From assembly GCF_050947335.1 (NCBI RefSeq), contig NC_134991.1:992001-1056000 (forward strand): a stretch of 64,000 bases of DNA. Direction: 5' to 3'. Each line of letters opens with the position of its first letter. The first letter of the stretch is position 1. The notes under the pieces were generated by a model. It made no database searches, was not told the DNA's origin, and saw only the letters and a program-made list of their open reading frames with translations. Below are positions 61,840 to 64,000 of the stretch, piece after piece. The DNA is from Megachile rotundata (Eukaryota > Arthropoda > Insecta > Hymenoptera > Megachilidae). The translations under genes were made by a program, and so were the position numbers.

Positions 61840-64000
61840 AGGCCGAAATCCCAAGGGCCGGTATACCAAGGGTCGAGATCCCAAAGGTCGAAATCCCAAT
61901 GGCCGAAATCTCAAAGGCCGAAATCCCAAAGGCCGAAATCCAAAGGGCCGAAATCCCAAAGGCTGAAATTCCAAAGACCAACTTCCCAAAGGTCGAAATG
62001 CCAGAGGCCGAAATCCCAAAGGCCGTAATCCCAAGGGCCGGAATCCCAAGGTTCGAGATTCCAAAGGTCGAAATCCCAATGGCCGAAATCTCGAAGGCCG
62101 AAATCCCAAAGGCTGAAATTCCAAAGGCCGAAATCCCAAAGGTCGAAATCCCAAAGCCCGAAATTCCAAAGGCCGCAATCCCAAGGGCCGGAATACCAAG
62201 GGTCCAGATCCCAAAGGTCGAAATCCCAATGGCCGAAATCTCAAAGGCCGAAATCCCAAAGGCTGAAATGCCAAAGGCCGAAATCCAAAGGGCCGAAATC
62301 CCAAAGGCTGAAATTCCAAAGGCCGAAATCTCAAAGGCCGAAATCCCAAAGGCTGAAAACCCAAAGGCCGAAATCCAAAGGGCCGAAATCCCCAAGGTTG
62401 AAATTCCAAAGATCGACATACCAAAGGCCGAAATCCCAAAGGCCGAAATCCTAAAGGCCGAAATAGGCCGAAATCCCAAAGGCCGAAATCCCAAAGGCTG
62501 AAATCCCAAGGGCCGAAATCCCAAAGGTCGAAATTCCAAAGGTCGACATCCCAAAGGCCGAAATCTCAAAGGCCGAAATCCCAAAGGCTGAAATCCAAAA
62601 GTTCGAAATCCAAAGGGCCGAAATCCCAAAGGCTGAAATTCCAAAGGCCGAAATCTCAAAGTCCGAAATCCCAAAGTCCGACATCCCAAAGGTCGGAATC
62701 CCAGAGGCCGAAATCCCAAACGTCGAAATCCCAAAGGCCGAAATCCAAAGGGCCGAAATCCCAAAGGCCGAAATCCAAAGGGCCGAAATCCCAAAGGCCG
62801 AAATCCAACGGGCCGAAATCCCAAAGGCTGAAATCCCAAAGGCCGGAATCCAAAGGGCCGAAATCCCAAAGGCTGAAATTCCAAAGACCGACTACCCAAA
62901 AGCCGAAATGCCAGAGGCCGAAATCCCAAAGGCCGAAATCCCAAAGGTCGAAATCCCAGAGGCCGATATCCCAAAGGCCGAAATCCAAAGGGCCGAAATC
63001 CCAAAGGCTGAAATTCCGAAGGCCGAAATCTCAAAGTCCGAAATCCCAAAGTCCGAAATCCCAAAGGTCGGAATCCCAGAGGCCGAAATCCCAAACGTCG
63101 AAATCCCAAAGGCCGAAATCACAAAGGCCGAAATCCCAAAGGCTGAAATGCCAAAGGCCGAAATCCAAAGGGCCGAAATCCCAAAGGCTGAAATTCCAAA
63201 GACCGACATCCCAAAGGCCGAAATCCCAAAGGCCGCAATCGCAAGGGCCGAAATCCGTATGGTCGAAAACCCAAAGGCCTAAATCCCAAAGGATGAATTC
63301 CCAAAAGGCGGAAATCCCAAAGGCCGAAATCCAAAAGTCCGATATCCCAAAGGCGGAAATTCCAAAGGCCGAAATCCCAATGGCCGAAATCCAAAAGGCC
63401 GATATCCCAAAGGCGGAAATTCCAAAGGCCGAAATCCCAAAGGTCGAAATCCCAAAGGCCGAAATCCCAAAGGCCGAAATCCCAAGGGCCGGTATACCAA
63501 TGGTCGAGATCCCAAAGGTCGAAATCCCAATGGCCGAAATCTCAAAGGCCGAAATCGCAAAGGCCGAAATCCAAAGGGCCGAAGTCCCAAAGGCTGAAGT
63601 TCCAAAGACCAACTTCCCAAAGGTCGAAATCCCAGAGGCCGAAATCCGAAAGGCCGTAATCCCAAGGGCCGGAATCCCAAGGTTCGAGATCCCAAAGGTC
63701 GAAATCCCAATGGCCGAAATCTCGAAGGCCGAAATCCCAAAGGCTGAAATTCCAAAGGCCGAAATCCCAAAGGTCGAAATCCCAAAGCTCGAAATTCCAA
63801 AGGCCGCAATCCCAAGGGCCGGAATACCAAGGGCCGAGATCCCAAAGGTCGAAATCCCAATGGCCGAAATCTCAAAGGCCGAAATCCCAAAGGCTGAAAT
63901 GCCAAAGGCCGAAATCCAAAGGGCCGAAATCCCAAAGGCTGAAATTCCAAAGGCCGAAATCTCAAAGGCTGAAAACCCAAAGGCCGAAATCCAAAGGGCC
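61840..64000. repeat. 1,631-bp-offset duplication reaching the window end
   Basis: About 61,840-62,385 recurs at about 63,471-64,000 (+1,631). Landmarks are GTATACCAAGGG at 61,861 with its variant at 63,492, and GAATACCAAGGG at 62,191 and 63,822. The second copy runs off the window. The two copies differ at more sites than the duplications around 41-48 kb, so this pair looks older. Confidence 0.72.
62458..62467. repeat. Truncated 10-bp repeat unit
   Basis: CCGAAATAGG replaces a full unit, a loss of five bases (CCCAA or equivalent). It is one of very few uncompensated indels larger than one base that I can see. It shifts the repeat register of everything downstream. Confidence 0.85.

Larger units (their letters stand above)
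1..64000. repeat. 15-bp minisatellite/satellite array filling the whole window
   Basis: Every part of the window is a run of the unit GGCCGAAATCCCAAA or a variant 1-3 substitutions away. The unit has A6 G3 C5 T1, so it is about 53% GC but strongly T-poor on this strand, and it carries one CpG and one GGCC (HaeIII) site. Common variants change GGCCG to GGCTG, GGTCG, GACCG or GTCCG; AAATCCC to AAATTCC, ACATCCC, ATATCCC or AAATCTC; and CCCAAAGG to CCAAAGGG. Adjacent units usually differ, but the same order of variants recurs kilobases away, which is higher-order repeat structure. The consensus has no stop in any frame on either strand, so long open frames are expected and are not evidence of coding. 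The array enters and leaves the window inside repeat. The host is probably a eukaryote, but nothing in the sequence fixes this. Confidence 0.98.
61200..64000. repeat. Irregular terminal segment of the array
   Basis: Past the last right-domain cassette (about 61,149-61,180) the unit order no longer follows the patterns of the right domain. The segment has a freshly repeated single unit (61,471-61,530), a truncated 10-bp unit (62,458-62,467) and its own 1,631-bp duplication. It contains unusual variants such as GGTATACCAAGGGTCGAG at 61,860 and 63,491. It may lie nearer an array edge, where homogenisation is weaker, but the edge itself is outside the window. Confidence 0.55.

Noticed and set aside
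1..64000. Pentapeptide-repeat or ice-nucleation-like protein, suggested by the FGISA and SAFGI periodicity
   Set aside because: The five-residue period follows directly from a 15-bp DNA unit. The sequence does not fit the A(D/N)LXX pentapeptide pattern, and the other five frames are equally periodic.
1..64000. CRISPR array
   Set aside because: There are no unique spacers between conserved repeats. All sequence is the same 15-bp unit with graded divergence.
1..64000. Telomeric repeat (CCCAAA/TTTGGG resembles telomere-like motifs)
   Set aside because: The motif is embedded in a 15-bp unit with GGCCGAAAT between occurrences; no run of pure 6-8 bp telomere repeat is present.
1..64000. CENP-B box in the unit, which would support a centromeric role
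   Set aside because: The - strand TTTCGGCCTTTGGGATTTCG shares only the TTCG core. The required A at the tenth position and the CGGG tail are not matched in the consensus or in the variants I checked.
1..64000. Phased A-tracts giving intrinsic DNA curvature
   Set aside because: AAA tracts recur every 7-8 bp alternately, not at the ~10.5-bp helical repeat, and are only three bases long.
1..64000. Transposon or insertion sequence driving the duplications
   Set aside because: No transposase-like frame, terminal inverted repeat, target-site duplication or LTR was seen. All duplication junctions lie within the 15-bp units.

Overview
The window is one uninterrupted minisatellite/satellite array. 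From base 1 to base 64,000 the sequence is made of diverged copies of a single 15-bp unit, consensus GGCCGAAATCCCAAA on the + strand, roughly 4,270 copies. No stretch of ordinary sequence interrupts it. I see no gene, RNA gene, transposon, CRISPR array, promoter or terminator that I can support. Both ends are cut inside repeat, so the real array is longer than 64 kb. The unit is five codons long and its consensus has no stop codon in any of the six frames. Hundreds of overlapping 'ORFs' therefore arise automatically on both strands, with five-residue periodicities such as PKAEI, QRPKS, KGRNP (+) and FGISA, GFRPL, WDFGL (-). I treat these as by-products of the repeat, not genes.

No organism can be named from this sequence. 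A homogeneous array of more than 64 kb, with nested higher-order repeats (HORs), one CpG per unit and abundant CpG-to-TpG variants, most resembles a eukaryotic heterochromatic satellite assembled from long reads (pericentromeric, subtelomeric, sex- or micro-chromosome). That is an inference. A giant bacterial repeat gene is less likely, because every frame is broken by stops that are copied along with the repeat.

Layout. (1) 1 to about 32.7 kb, 'left' domain. It is marked by a recurring ATGCCGAAATACCAATGGAT cassette and built from tandem duplications: 1,695-bp (163-3,585), about 3.7-kb (2.8-13.9 kb), 930/945-bp (8,071-9,945), about 2.75-kb (9.0-13.9 kb), 2,384-bp (15,077-19,360), 931-bp (19,385-21,250), 2,400-bp (21,261-24,440) and 2,162-bp (29,490-32,705). 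(2) About 32.7-61.2 kb, 'right' domain. The left cassette is gone and a different one containing AACGAAATCCCGAACGATGA dominates. It carries a 3,820/3,805-bp tandem duplication with a readable junction at 45,000/45,001, and two collinear halves (about 32.4-43.7 and 47.6-60.0 kb) that look like an older ~15-kb super-repeat. (3) 61.2-64.0 kb, a more irregular segment with its own 1,631-bp period, freshly amplified single units and a truncated unit.

The interesting biology is how the array evolves: nested unequal exchanges of many different period lengths, indels that cancel within one cassette so the 15-bp register is kept, two cassette lineages meeting near 30-33 kb, and a CpG-decay signature. 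Duplication coordinates come from reading shared diagnostic variants by eye. Offsets between matching landmarks are reliable to the base where stated; outer boundaries are approximate to tens of bases.
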